Positions 11,810-22,705 of a DNA stretch of 64,000 bases are shown in pieces. The first letter of the stretch is position 1. The number at the start of each line of letters is the position of its first letter. Under the pieces are notes generated by a model that saw only the letters and a program-made list of their open reading frames with translations, searched no databases and was not told the DNA's origin. A program made the translations under genes and the position numbers. The stretch comes from Aphanomyces cochlioides (Eukaryota > Oomycota > Saprolegniomycetes > Saprolegniales > Verrucalvaceae): NCBI GenBank assembly GCA_019828595.1, contig JAHQRK010000019.1, positions 1,302,001 through 1,366,000 on the forward strand, in the 5' to 3' direction.

Positions 11810-12103
11810 ATGACCAAGCATGATGCTTCCGTGCAGCGTTTTAACGTGAAGAATGTCAAGCTGCACAAGAAGAAGCGCATGGAGATAAAGAACCAGAAGA
11901 AGGTGTTTGTTGCCGCTAAAGGTGATCAAAAGACTGTCGGCAAGCCAAAAGCATCCAAGAAGAAGATCCGACGAGACACGAAGCGAGCGAAACACAATGC
12001 AAAGTATGAACAGGAACAACTCCTCAAGAGTGGATTGATCACGAAAGAAGACATTGAAAAGCTGCAAGACAACCAAGACGAAGACGCAGACATGGCCGAG
12101 TAG
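11810..12103 (+). CDS. Small basic nucleolar-type protein
   Basis: Single exon, 97 residues, extremely Lys-rich. It contains short basic clusters (LHKKKRMEIKNQKK, ASKKKIRRDTKRAKHNAKY) that would act as nuclear or nucleolar targeting signals, and a short acidic tail (DNQDEDADMAE). Such basic-body/acidic-tail small proteins are often ribosome-assembly factors, and the family may be one of these, but no named domain is recognised. It shares the ATCCGGAT promoter element with NOL6 and PP5 in this window. ATG at 11810 is the first of the frame. Confidence 0.6.
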   Translation: MTKHDASVQRFNVKNVKLHKKKRMEIKNQKKVFVAAKGDQKTVGKPKASKKKIRRDTKRAKHNAKYEQEQLLKSGLITKEDIEKLQDNQDEDADMAE

Positions 12104-12216
12104 AGACACCAGAGTCGTTGTGGATGGATATATCTATATATAAATTTGTCAAAGCTACCAACATTGACGTCGACGCTGGACAATAATTTATTTCTGTACA
12201 ATTATCGACACCTTGT

Positions 12217-12601
12217 CTAGAACGATCGCTTGACTCGTTGCCAAGCCTCTTCGTGCGTCCTCAGCGATGTTGCGATCTCTTCTGCAGTGGAACTGAAGTC
12301 GGATTCCTCATTGTCCCATGGGCCACCTAATGCTGCCAATGCGCTAGCTCTTCGAGGCGAGTAAGTCCTTGGCCGGCGCTTTGGTGCTGGCGGAGGGTGT
12401 TTGGCAGGATTCTTGAGCTTAGTCGGTGATTGTGGCGGTGTAGTAGGCTCGTTGTTGTTGTCGCCAACTGGGCTGAGCGCAATGTCGTCGCAGACAGGGG
12501 CATCCTTGGTGTGCCTGCAAGCATAGTCATGAGACGCGAAGGACAGAGTCGAGGCACCTGATTGATGAAAGCGAGTCTACCTTCGACACAAAGTCAGCCA
12601 T
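12217..12601 (-). CDS. Small proline-rich protein of unknown function
   Basis: Exons 12601-12558 and 12514-12217 join over a 43-nt intron in phase 2 and give 113 residues. The N-terminus (MADFVSKVDSLSSIR) leads into a Pro/Lys/Arg stretch (AKHPPPAPKRRPRTYSPRR), an Ala/Leu segment, then an acidic-to-helical end (EEIATSLRTHEEAWQRVKRS). A Ser-Pro beside the basic run is a possible phosphosite and nuclear signal. No family is recognised. It ends tail to tail with the basic protein gene. The splice join is a by-eye inference, but frames and phase agree. Confidence 0.5.
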
Positions 12602-13164
12602 CGTTGGCAGTTCGCAATTTCGTCACTGCCTCCTTGAGGCCTTGGTCAGTTTCAAGATCTTGCGGCGTTCGATATTTTTTTTGAAGTGAAATTGAAAATT
12701 TGAAATTCAAGATGAGCAAAATTGTCCAAACTGGACAAACTTCACTGATTTTGAGAAAAATGACCAAATATTTCACTGCAAAACCCCAACTCATAAAAAT
12801 GATAAAAATGACTTTCAAGAGCTATCCGCAGTGAACTCGGAGCGAATACACTTTACTACGACATAGAATGTGCATTGAAGCGACTTGATGTCAATTGCTG
12901 GAGAGATTCAAGACATTGAAGACAACATTGTAAGGTGGAGAAAGTATCAATAAAAGTAACAGAATATGAATGTATGAATATTCCTTGAAAATGATACATT
13001 TCACTGTGAAAACTGTTGATTCAACGACGTCGAGAAGTCACCAAAGGACGCGACGTTTGATTCGAGACTCGGCGACATCATGACTCGACTTGCTTTAGTT
13101 TGAGAGTATTGGCTAGCTTAAATAACTACGCCGCCAGTAAAATATCAACATTAAGTTTGGATTT
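12602..13164. other. Intergenic, nothing recognised
   Basis: AT-rich spacer between two minus-strand genes, with homopolymer A/T runs near 12670-12720. It would contain the promoter of the small proline-rich gene and the 3' region of NOL6. Confidence 0.4.
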
Positions 13165-16100
13165 TTATTTTAACTCGACACGTTCGACGAGGCCGTAGAG
13201 CATACGCTTCATTTCACGGAGGATGTCCATGACTTGAGGCACACTTGATACTGTGTCGTCATCGCTTGATAATGGGAGCTGGTGAGTAGCATGAAGTACA
13301 CGGAATCGAGTGGGAAGGAACGCCGGTGGCTTCCATCGAACGGCTATAACTTGACGATTCACAAAGAAAAGTGCAAGGTGTTGAAATCGAGCAGTGAGTT
13401 GCTTGATTGCATCTTCAAGTGGATCCAAACCGATGTAGAGCGTCGCGAAAGGATCAGACTGCTTGAGATTTTTGTAATATGGCACAGCAAATCGACTTTT
13501 GGACGTTGGAAATACAGTGCCTGAGCCAAGCGTTGTGAGGTGGAAGACAACGTCATAGTCCATCACGTGGGCAAAACAAGCTTGCCATCCATGTGGAGCA
13601 GCTCCTAGTGTTACATCAGACACTTCATTCTCAATGGCATTCCCTACCGTGAGCAAGCCAGTGAAGCCATTGAGTTGCAGTTGCTTTGGCTAAACTGACG
13701 AGACGTTGACTCATGACTGGTTCAGTGACATGGCGTGTCCAAAACGAAGGATGGTCATCTCGCTCGTATGATGCAAAGAGGAAGAGAGCAGGATGGGTCT
13801 TGGGGCTGCTGCTGGATGCATCAAACGTTTTCTGCATTTCGCGACGGCGATCCTCGCTCAAATTCTCGTGCAAGTCGACGATAAGAGGTTGAGACTTCCA
13901 GTCAAAGTTGGCTAGAAGTTGCAAAACGCGAGTAAAGCCAGAGAGAACAGATTGAGGTGGCGATGGTGAGAGAAAGACGGAGGCTACAATAAGCTCACAC
14001 GCTTGAAGTGGTAGCACATTCGACGCAAGATGCGCATCAAGCCATTGCATAAGCAATCGAACGGTCGGGCCAAAAGCGGAATGCTTGGTGGTCATAGCAT
14101 GTATCATCGTTGCATGGAGAGCTCCATAATGCAAGTCATAATACTTGGAGGGAAATGACTTTTCACGCTCAGTAAGGATCACAACACGGAATGGAAAGCC
14201 GCCGAGGAGCACATCGACACCATGCGGATGAACTTGGCAAGCTGTTGCAATTTTCTCTAGCGCAACAGCCATTTGCACATAGAATCCAAGCTTGGCTTTC
14301 TCCACAGCATCGGGTGTGGTTGGCCACGACGAACTGGATTCAAATTGAAGCACAACGGTGTACGGATCCAAAGTTGTTGACACAAACTTGGCTCCTTGAG
14401 GTGCATTTCCACCTGCCAGAGGATGTGGTATAGGCGGAAAAGAGGATGTGCGTCGCATAGCTGGGGCAATCAACTGGAAATCTTGGACTTTCAAAGGCAA
14501 AACCGTGTCGTCAAAGTCACGCAGAGTGCTTTGAAGCGTTGACCAAGCTTTAAGCAGCGAGGCAACATTAAACTCCTCATCATTCCATGTTTGATTCGAT
14601 GATGTAATATCTCCCGCAAGAATTTCATCAAGTTGATCATGAAGAGGTAGCACCGTTTGGAGAATATGACCAACAATTTGAGATGGCGCAACATCATCCC
14701 AGATGACTGACTCCACGATCGAGCCGTCTTTAAATCGACGCAACTCTGCTCGATGTTTCCAAAAGGATCGAAAATTTCGTGCAGCCTCAACGTCATCAGC
14801 ATCAGGGCCCTTGTCGACAATACGTTGAGCGTTTTCAGGATCCAGACTCAATCCAAGTGCGATTTTGGTCAATGTCGGTGGGGCCTTCGTCAATGGCCAC
14901 TCACTTCCAGAAGAGCCATCACCAACTAGCGGACGCACACGGTGAACACGATTGCCCAAGGCTTTCGTAGCTAATTCACCGACAACAGCAGGCAGAACAT
15001 GTTCAAGTGAGCCACCTGCATCCAATTTTTGGTGTGTCCATTTCTTGGTTGAAGACGTCAAATGGAGCCAAATGTACTCGTCATAGCGCGTCCAGATGGA
15101 ATGGCGCTCAATGAAAACAAAACGAAAAGCTTCAGCTGTAGCCTTGAGCAAGATTGAGCTGGATTGTTTGGCGAGCCATTGTATTTCTACCCAAGCAGAA
15201 CGAGAAACGCGACTTAAGAGGTTCAGACGACCACTCATATCGAGTAGTACGATGTCAAAAGCGGCTTGAAAGGCAGCAAGGCCAGTTGGAGTTGGAACGA
15301 CTGCATCGGGATGATCTCCAGTTGGGAAGTAAAGAGGGTTCGAAGGTAGGTCAGTCGTTGCGACAAATTGAAGCCACACTTTAAACATGGTCTCTGATGG
15401 TGCTGTCAAGCTGATTTTTCCTGTCTGAATAAGATAAAGCAGCAACATGGAAGCATGAAAGCCACTCAAGGTATCTCGCGCGGCAGATGGAGTACGCTGT
15501 CGTAGCCACACTTTGAGCAAAATACACGCCTCGACAAACGACGTTGACTGTGCTGCTGTTGCATGAAGGGCGCGGAAATGTGATACAACATACATATCTT
15601 CAAGCACTGCATTGTTGTAAACAGGTGTCGCATCCAAGGGAGGTTCGTGACGTAGGTTGCTCTTTCCTGGGTGTAGTTTCGACGCTGCAAATGCGGAGGA
15701 CGATAGAACGGGTATGACATGGATAAAGACTTGCATCTGCTTGATCTTTTTATCCATTGCAAGACGTAAGATGGGCTTGGACGTATCACCAGCAAAACTT
15801 GTGACTGAGACTGATGACCAATGTGTCGACGACTGTTGAAGCTCGGCTGCAAGTACACCAAGGTACAAATTGCGCTTGTCGTGATACCGGTAGTTGAGAA
15901 AATCTTTGGGAACAAAACATGCATCAGGCAGTTCAATTGCAACATCGATCGTGAGTGTTTGACCAAGGGTCGTACCATGGCGCAATGAATAGCTGCCAAC
16001 AACGTCCAATCGTGCTGGTGGGTGAAACGGAAGGACCACTTGCTTGTGGTGGTTGCGCACTACCAGTCCAGGCATATTGAGAGCCTCTGTTGTCACTTGT

Positions 16101-16300
16101 TGCTCTGGTATGGCATCGATAGTTTCTTTGAGCGAGAAAAGCACGGCATTCAAACATGCAAACGCTGTGTAATTGACAGTGACTTCTTCAAGCAATTGGT
16201 CAATCTGGAGTTTGAAAAAGTTGGATTGAAAGACACTGCTTTGGTCAACGGCATGCAATTGCCGCATCTCATCAGTTGTCGGCAGCGCATACTTGCTCAT
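13165..16300 (-). CDS. NOL6: Nucleolar protein 6 (Nrap/Utp22), rRNA processing
   Basis: Exons 16300-13648 and 13604-13165 join over a 43-nt phase-1 intron and give 1030 residues, close to the family length. Recognisable Nrap features are an N-terminal nucleotidyltransferase-like region with PPARLDVVGSYSLRHGTTLG and LTIDVAIELPDACF, a central RVHRVRPLVG block, and the C-terminal DYDVVFHLTT and DPFATLYIGLDPLEDA segments. The protein belongs to the SSU processome and UTP-C complex and acts in early 18S pre-rRNA processing in the nucleolus. The frame extends upstream to a TTG at 16360, but the first ATG is at 16300. An ATCCGGAT palindrome sits 111 bp upstream. The usual catalytic residues of the polymerase fold are expected to be lost in this family. 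Confidence 0.88.
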
Positions 16301-16410
16301 GGTCCGAACGCCACCGCGATGGTTGGCCAATTGATACTTTTTTGAATTTTGGTCCTCCAACCATCTCGTAGACCTCTATAAAACTATATTTCTCTTATAA
16401 TTTATACCTC

Positions 16411-16418
16411 ATCCGGAT
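16411..16418 (-). promoter_or_regulatory. ATCCGGAT palindrome upstream of NOL6
   Basis: One exact copy, 111 bp upstream of the NOL6 ATG, within an AT-rich region. Confidence 0.5.
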
Positions 16419-16573
16419 AATTTATCTCCAAGCGCTGAAAAATCCTTCCCGCATCGTGCACGCACTCTTACATGACAGACTTCATTCGAGGGATAGTTTT
16501 TTGTCTTCGAAGAAAACCACGTTTTTATTTGCCTTGCCGCCAATTTTACAGAAAAACATTTCGACTTTTTACA

Positions 16574-16752
16574 ATGCAACCTGCACAAATCATGAGCGTA
16601 GGATTGATGTCATACATTTCCCAAAGAGGGGCTGGCTTACTCGAGTTGAGTCCACGCGTACGTACATTCTTCTTTTCATTGTGATCTTAGTGCAACATGC
16701 AGCAAAACGACACGCGGGAGATGAAATTGTCTCTTCTGTCCACAAACTTTGA
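16574..16752 (+). CDS. Possible 48-residue small protein
   Basis: ATG at 16574 opens MQPAQIMSVGLMSYISQRGA, continuing LLELSPR. A 29-nt GT-AG interval (16662-16690) in phase then leads to LQHAAKRHAGDEIVSSVHKL and a TGA at 16750. The composition looks like a small mitochondrial or membrane-adjacent protein, but no family is recognised. The intron would be shorter than the window norm, and another donor at 16658 gives a different tail. It lies divergently from NOL6, so the two would share a 270-bp promoter region. Confidence 0.3.
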
Positions 16753-16863
16753 AATTGAAAAGTTGGCGCTCTTTTCGACAAGATACTTTCAATATCCACC
16801 AATCATAACCGTGTATTTGGATATTTTAACCAATCAAACAAATGTATTTCGATTTTAGATGAG

Positions 16864-17925
16864 CTAATCACTTGTTGGCTCGCCATTCTTCAACACGATC
16901 GCCCAGCTCAAATGCGGCGCAATTCTGCGCTCTTCTTCGACTTGGTAGGACAAATGACCGGCAAACATGAGGGCCTTGTACTCTACGCCATTGTCATCGA
17001 TTGTGACATCAACCGTGAGATATCCAGATGGTATATCGTTTGTGTTGATGATGGGAAAGTCCGAGACCGTTTCTTCTCCCCAAGTGGTGACCGACTTGGT
17101 CGATCCTTGCCATGCTCCATCATCGTTGAAGACGCAAAAGACGCTGAGCCAACCACTGATGTATCGGGGACCGGAACCGCCACCAATATGGTGGCAAATA
17201 CGCTGCCAGAAGTCAACATTCACGTTTCCCTTGGCGGAGGCAACAAATTGATCCAAAACGCCATCCAGCATCTCCACCCATTCGCTCATGTGACCACCAT
17301 ACAGCTTCAAACCTTCCACACGAGATCGGATATTTTCCCAATCTTGAACTGTTCCAAGGAGCGTCACATTTGGAATGCCACAGCGCAGTGAGAACTTATA
17401 TGTGAAATATTTCTTCATTGAGGCCATCATGACGACACTGCCCACAATACGGTCATGATCAGTCGTCGTCGAAAACGAAGGGAGAACCAATTGGGCCAGA
17501 GTCGGATCCACAAGGTATTCTTCCATCTTGCCGATCATTTGTGCCGCCATTTTCCCATAGTCCACACTGTATAGGGTACCAATCTCGGTCACCTCGAGCT
17601 CCTTTTGACCTTGATGTTTGACAAGTGACTCACGTAAGGTTTCTGCATTGCCATTGACAAAGAACCCAAACTGGATCATGATTGCAAGCCAGACGTCGTC
17701 GGGGCGAATAACAAGGTCGTGGTGTTGATTGTACGCTTGAACCGCTCCCAAGACAAAGCCACTTGTGCTTGGTGCCAAAGAGCCTTTGAACGGAGTAGCC
17801 TGGAGGATTTCCTTGCATCCTTCCTTTCCAAACTCTTTGAGAGGTGTCAATATCTCGTCGATTTGGCTACATTGACTGCCGCTGAAGGTTTCAACTTGGA
17901 CAGGAGACACGGCAAAGGTTGTCAT
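16864..17925 (-). CDS. DUF4419 domain protein
   Basis: Single exon, 353 residues from the ATG at 17925; the frame is open farther upstream, but the first good start is here. The DUF4419 signature is clear: YNQHHDLVIRPDDVWLAIMI, then QFGFFVNGNAETLRESLVKH, a TTTDHDRIVGSVVMMASMKK segment, GIPNVTLLGTVQDWENIRSR and GWLSVFCVFNDDGAWQG. This family is widespread in fungi and oomycetes, often expanded, and has no established biochemical role. A start at 17925 puts a weakly hydrophobic MTTFAVSPVQ at the N-terminus; a longer upstream form would include a hydrophobic FCSTLLFPLCFM run. Confidence 0.8.
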   Translation of the reverse strand: MTTFAVSPVQVETFSGSQCSQIDEILTPLKEFGKEGCKEILQATPFKGSLAPSTSGFVLGAVQAYNQHHDLVIRPDDVWLAIMIQFGFFVNGNAETLRESLVKHQGQKELEVTEIGTLYSVDYGKMAAQMIGKMEEYLVDPTLAQLVLPSFSTTTDHDRIVGSVVMMASMKKYFTYKFSLRCGIPNVTLLGTVQDWENIRSRVEGLKLYGGHMSEWVEMLDGVLDQFVASAKGNVNVDFWQRICHHIGGGSGPRYISGWLSVFCVFNDDGAWQGSTKSVTTWGEETVSDFPIINTNDIPSGYLTVDVTIDDNGVEYKALMFAGHLSYQVEEERRIAPHLSWAIVLKNGEPTSD

Positions 17926-18608
17926 GAAGCACAATGGAAAAAGCAAAGTGGAGCAGAAACTTCGATGGCAATGCCCCAGAATGCAGGTTCTCTGGGAGTT
18001 GACCAGCCAATCAAAATCGTCCAAGCCGAAATCAGATCGCCGAATTTCGACTTTTTGCTCACAGTGAACTGTCTTGATGCTCTTCATCCGCGCCCCCTCG
18101 GTCGATTCGCCTCTTTTACAATCATGATATGTTCTCTTTTGAGCTCCAAGACCTGTCTTGCTGACAACAAAGTGATTTCGTCATCCTCCAGGCGTTTTGG
18201 CTGAAGCTACGATTGGCTGTTCCTGTTGAATTGATTGAGCTCACCCATCGCTCTTGTCTTGATCAAACTCCCCGAGCATATCTTGTTTACCTCTGGATAG
18301 CACATGCATCCCTCCATGGCAATACCAGTCACTTCCCCGGAAGTTTAAGTGGCAATCTTTGAGCAAGATCGAGGAATGAGACTCATGTCTTCAGTACTAG
18401 TATTCAGCAGCGGAAAAGTTTCGAGTTGAAAGGACTTCAAGTAATATACGGATTCACACAAGTAATTTCTGGATTAGCATAGTGCTTCGAAGACTGCAAT
18501 GCATTTACTGCAGTCTGAAAGACATCATCCCCTGGATTACGCGGTGTAAACCTGACTGACACTAAACTTCTGCATTGCGTGGGTATTGTTTGCAAGAAGC
18601 ATCAGCTT
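17926..18608. other. Intergenic between DUF4419 gene and mariner element
   Basis: Upstream region of the DUF4419 gene. No further gene, repeat or motif is recognised. Confidence 0.4.
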
Positions 18609-18610
18609 TA

Positions 18611-20426
18611 CTACTCCGGTCCAATAAACTTGCTACGGTTGTGTTTCGATTGGCGGGATTTTTCTAATTGATCTCGTTTGAGGTTTCCAATTGGCTCATT
18701 AGATAGTACAAGTTCTCAGCTTTGATTGGCTCTACTTTGCGCGCGCAAACTCACATTCAATCACGAGTTATGAGCCGCCAAACACGCGACACTGAATAGC
18801 TAAGAGTAATTAACTTTCGCTACGAAGCCATTCTTTCTTTTCAAACCATCAAAGCAAGCCAACAGCACCGCCAACATCTTCTCAATGGCTCAAACTAGTC
18901 TCGACTCGATTACAATGGCCTCAAGCCATGCACGAGCTCACAGAGAGCTCTTGATGGATGAGCGCCGTGGAGCCTACGAATTGCTCCTGAGAGCCATGGT
19001 TGACGGCAAGCTCCCCTATGGAGCAGTGTCAAAGGTCGCTGAGCAGTTCAAGTGCCATCGAACGACCATATCCCGTCTCTGGGCTCGCGCCAAGCGCTCT
19101 ATCATGCGCGGCGACAAGGCCGCCGACATTGCATCCAAAAAGGTATGTACTGTCAAATTTTATATATTTACAATTTATATCAAATTTTACAAGTATTAGA
19201 TTTAAGAGGTTACTTAATTTAGGAAACTCTGGTAAGCCACGAATGCGAACGCCAGAAACGATTGAAGAAACGATCAAGGCAGTGAAGCACGAAGACCGCC
19301 AAACCCTCCGAACGCTTGCCGCTTGCAGTGGACTTCCGAAGACAACTATTCTGCGTCACATGAAGGAAGAGAGAAGACTCAAATCCCGCTCAAGTCGACT
19401 GAAGCCACTCCTTTTCGAAGAAAACAAGAAGAAGCGGCTTCGATTTGCTCTTGGACTTCTCCGACCTGGGTTACGAGGAAGCCACTTCATTGACAACATG
19501 TACAATAGGGTACATGTCGACGAAAAGTGGTTCTTTGTAACTGAGGTTAAGAGAAATGTCTAAGTCTACGACGACGAAGAGTTGGCTTTGAGAGCCGCCA
19601 AGTCTACGAATTTCATCACGAAAGTGATGTTTTTGGCCGCTGTCACAGTCCGCAGTACGACCACCAACGGCGGGTACTGTTTGACGGGAAGTTGGGCATA
19701 TGGCCCTTTGTATCCTATGTGCCTGCTGCCCGTAGCAGCAAATATCGACCACGTGGGACGATAGAAACTGTCCCAAAGAGCGGTTCAATCTTGCAAAATG
19801 TTGTTCCAGCTATCCTGGCGAAATTTCCAAGCTCTGTCCTCCAGCGTGGCGTCGTGATTCAGCAAGATAATGCAGGCCCTCATGGCTGCATGACGTCGCA
19901 GCACTTACATCGAGAAGGTTTTACTCATCTTAGCGTAGGAAATCAGCCAGCTCATAGTCCAGATTTCAATGTGTTAGATTTAGGAATATTTAATGCTATT
20001 CAAAGCCGTCAGCAACAAAAGAGCTCTCGTACAATTGATGAGCTCATTGTTGCTGTACAGGATTCGTTTTGTGAGTTACCAGAGTCTACACTGGCTAAGT
20101 CTTTTCTCACTTTGCAAAAGGTGATGGAAACCTCAATGGAGATTTCTGGTTGCAACAATTCCAAGTTGCCTCATATGAAGAAAGACATTGTTGTGGAAGA
20201 TCTATATTCCTTCAATGTTCAGTGCTCTCCATCTGTCTACGCGCATGCCATTCAGCACCTCATTTCCCACATCTAAGTAGCTGTAATAAAATAGAAATGA
20301 ATGATTATTTTTTCTCAACAGCTTATGCGTTTCGAAAATCCCATTCAAAAATCAAGATAAATCATTTTGTGAAAGTATACTTTAATCAAGTGTAAACAGT
20401 GTAGCGAGTTTAATGGACCGGAGTAG
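18611..20426 (+). mobile_element. Mariner (plant-like DD37D) transposon, degenerate
   Basis: The 1816-bp element has terminal inverted repeats starting CTACTCCGGTCCAATAAACT on the left and CTACTCCGGTCCATTAAACT on the right (reverse complement), about 26 bp with two mismatches. It is flanked by a TA duplication (18609-18610, 20427-20428), as expected for Tc1/mariner. It carries one transposase gene, described separately, which is no longer intact. Confidence 0.9.
18885..20276 (+). pseudogene. Mariner-like transposase, broken
   Basis: Domains in order: an N-terminal HTH (AVSKVAEQFKCHRTTISRLW), a second HTH region (TLRTLAACSGLPKTTILRHM), then the catalytic DDD triad in VDEKWFFV, VIQQDNAGPH and SPDFNVLDLG. 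Spacing between the last two acids is 37 residues, and NVLDLG is typical of plant-type mariners. Lesions: a TAA at 19561 right after the first catalytic block, a frameshift near 19670-19685 before FDGKLGIWPF, and a probable one-base mismatch where exon 18885-19142 should join the next exon across 19143-19222. The copy is therefore inactive, though the terminal repeats could still be mobilised. Confidence 0.88.
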
Positions 20427-20476
20427 TATTAGAGAGGTATCGTAAATCTCGTCTTTCCCATTCCCATACCCAAATA

Positions 20477-22179
20477 CAGAGGACCCGTAAAAATACACGT
20501 ACAGTGGTACTGAATTTTGATTGGACATACAGCCACTAAACACACATATCAGTTTTCAAAATACCTTTACAAATCAATTTCCTGTAGGACTTAATTGAAA
20601 AGTCTATTCTTGGATGAACTCTAAGCTCTACTCCAAATCTTTGAAATAGATATACTACAAAATACGATATCTAAACACTTGATCTGAATATACAAGAATC
20701 AAGACAGTTCTACACTGTTGGAACTTCCAACCAAAAAAGTCATTAATTAGTGAAAGAATGAAAAGACATATATTAGTGTTATACATCAAGCAGATTTCCC
20801 TTGTGGAATAGCCTTTTGAAAGGCTTTCTTAATCGTTTCTGGGGTCATCATATCCCAAGCTTTGATAGCACGCTTGATGCATGCCATTCTTTTTTCAACT
20901 GAACTTGATGGGTGGTATGCTTCTTGAAGCCACAAGTTTCGCAACTTGGCTTTGAACGGACCCATCACCTCGACATCTAAAGGCTGTAATACAGATGTCA
21001 TGTTCAGGGGGAGGGTGTACAAAGTAGAGCTAAGCTCCTCTTCGACGAAAGCGACGTTTTTCGGCGTAGTATGGGCCTCAAAATTGTCGATCAATATCAG
21101 TGATGGCCTCACAATTTCAGGTCTAACACTAATTAAAAAATTAAATTTGCATTTATTACCTTAAAATAGTGCCCAAGTAGAAATTCTCAACTCGTTTTCA
21201 TCGATAAAACCGCCAGGCTTCCCCTTAACAATGAAAAGAATGGGTAGTTTATCGCCTAATTATAACAAATTACAACAGTCAATAACAATTTATTACCGTT
21301 ACGTTTCGCTGCTAAGACGGCCGTTAGGCGGCATGATTTGTCGGCATGTGAAATGCTTGCGTCGGCACCTTTTTGGACAAGGATGTATTTTGGAGGCGTG
21401 TCAAAATAGATTCCAGTTTCATCACAATTGATGACATCCCCGTCATCAAAGTGATGATATTTTCATGCCAAAAATCTTTGATAAATTGCTGTCGAATTTC
21501 GAGCATTTGCGTCGAGGTCATCGCCTTTGCTGTCGACGCTCGACGGCGAGAAAATCCATGTCGATAGACGAATTCTCTACATAATTTAAACAAAGATTTA
21601 TAAGGGTCCTCTTTCGAGGCCGAATATTGAGTTACCCACTCCTGATTGTGTGCTTTGACTTGTTGAACGATATGGTATGTAGTCAGGGGGAAATGTTTCT
21701 CCCGCATAGCTACCATATAGTCCAATAAGTCCTAAGATAGAGTGAGAAAAGGTATGAAATTTGGAACTTACATCGCCACCAGGAAGGATTTCTGGCCGAC
21801 CAGACAGGCCAATGTTAAGCCTTCGTTTGGCTTGGATCGATGCTAGAATTTTTTCCCTCTCTTGCACGAAGTTCTGTATCGTGCGGAGAGGGATGCCGCT
21901 GAGATCGGCGACAAGTTGCTGAGTATACTCAGACAACGCGCGCAGGACATTTCGCTTGGTTTCTAAGCTGTACCGACGACGCGTTTTAACGATCTTCACT
22001 TGCTCTTCCATCAGTTTCAAAAATGAACTCCAAAGCATTCTCTACCATCAAATTCCCTCGCATTTTTCCCTCCAAAACATATTATCGTCAAATTCTATAT
22101 TATAATTTCTGAAGGTTGCATCAGACGACACCAAAGTTCAATGTACCACTACTATACGTGTATTTTTATGGGTCCTCTG
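20477..22179 (-). mobile_element. Pogo-like element A, degenerate
   Basis: About 1703 bp bounded by inverted repeats starting CAGAGGACCC, followed by GTAAAAATACACGTA on the left and ATAAAAATACACGTA on the right (reverse complement). TA duplicates lie at 20475-20476 and 22180-22181. The leading CAG and TA target fit the pogo/Fot1 group. Flanks outside the CAG also resemble each other (CCATTCCCA on both sides, inverted), so the true ends may lie slightly farther out. It begins only 50 bp after the mariner ends. Confidence 0.85.
20786..22038 (-). pseudogene. Pogo-like transposase A, broken
   Basis: Read on the minus strand from ATG at 22038. There is an N-terminal HTH (YSLETKRNVLRALSEYTQQ), a 40-nt intron near 21733-21772, then SRRRASTAKAMTSTQMLEIR. 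Catalytic blocks follow: first Asp in VINCDETGIYFDTPPKYI, second in SLILIDNFEAHTTPK, and the final block in SVLQPLDVEVMGPFKAKLR. After DENELRISTWALF a stop appears, and the segment normally found before PSLILIDNFEAH seems deleted, so the gene is not functional. The DDE endonuclease would cut and reinsert the element at TA sites. Confidence 0.82.
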
Positions 22180-22181
22180 TA

Positions 22182-22705
22182 TGTGTGGGAATGGACAATT
22201 ATATGGGAATATTCATAACTTTATGGAGTTCATCCGTAAAAGTATTGTATTGTAGAGGTTTTCTGTTTGGAAACAGGAATGGAGTCTTTACAATTGATAA
22301 AAATACAGTAATAAAAACATCCATTTATTCCATTATTATGGTATTTTTTCATTGGATATAAGCTGACCAATGAAGTATTACTATTCCCCGCGAAGGTGGC
22401 AAAGTGCATTTTCCAGTTTGAACCAGGCCGTTTCACGACCATGCTGCCGGGATCACCGACGAGTGTCGAGTCTTCCGCTGTGCTGTCAAACTCGCCAGTA
22501 TGCATGGACAGTATCTGGCTTCCAGCGTCTCGCACTTTGATAGAGTCTGTCCGACGCACGAGTCGGCCTCTCCTTCCACTTCCATTTGTCAACGAGATTA
22601 CCTCGGCAGACAGTGTGCGCGAATCTCTGGCAGAGCATGAGGCAGTCGTTGCACAGCGATCCAGCATTCCAATTAATTAGCAATGTAATTTATCCAGAGC
22701 TTGTT
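22182..22705. other. Ambiguous coding-like region
   Basis: Bases 22396-22680 are open on both strands. The plus frame starts MAKCIFQFEPGRFTTMLPGS; the minus frame reads SAEVISLTNGSGRRGRLVRR. Neither matches a known family, and it is not possible to say which, if either, is real. The WD40/AT-hook gene ends just beyond at 22706. Confidence 0.2.

Noticed and set aside
16301..16360. Extended NOL6 start at 16360
   Set aside because: The codon there is TTG; the first in-frame ATG is 16300.
19029..19277. Minus-strand frame inside the mariner
   Set aside because: Antisense shadow of the transposase.
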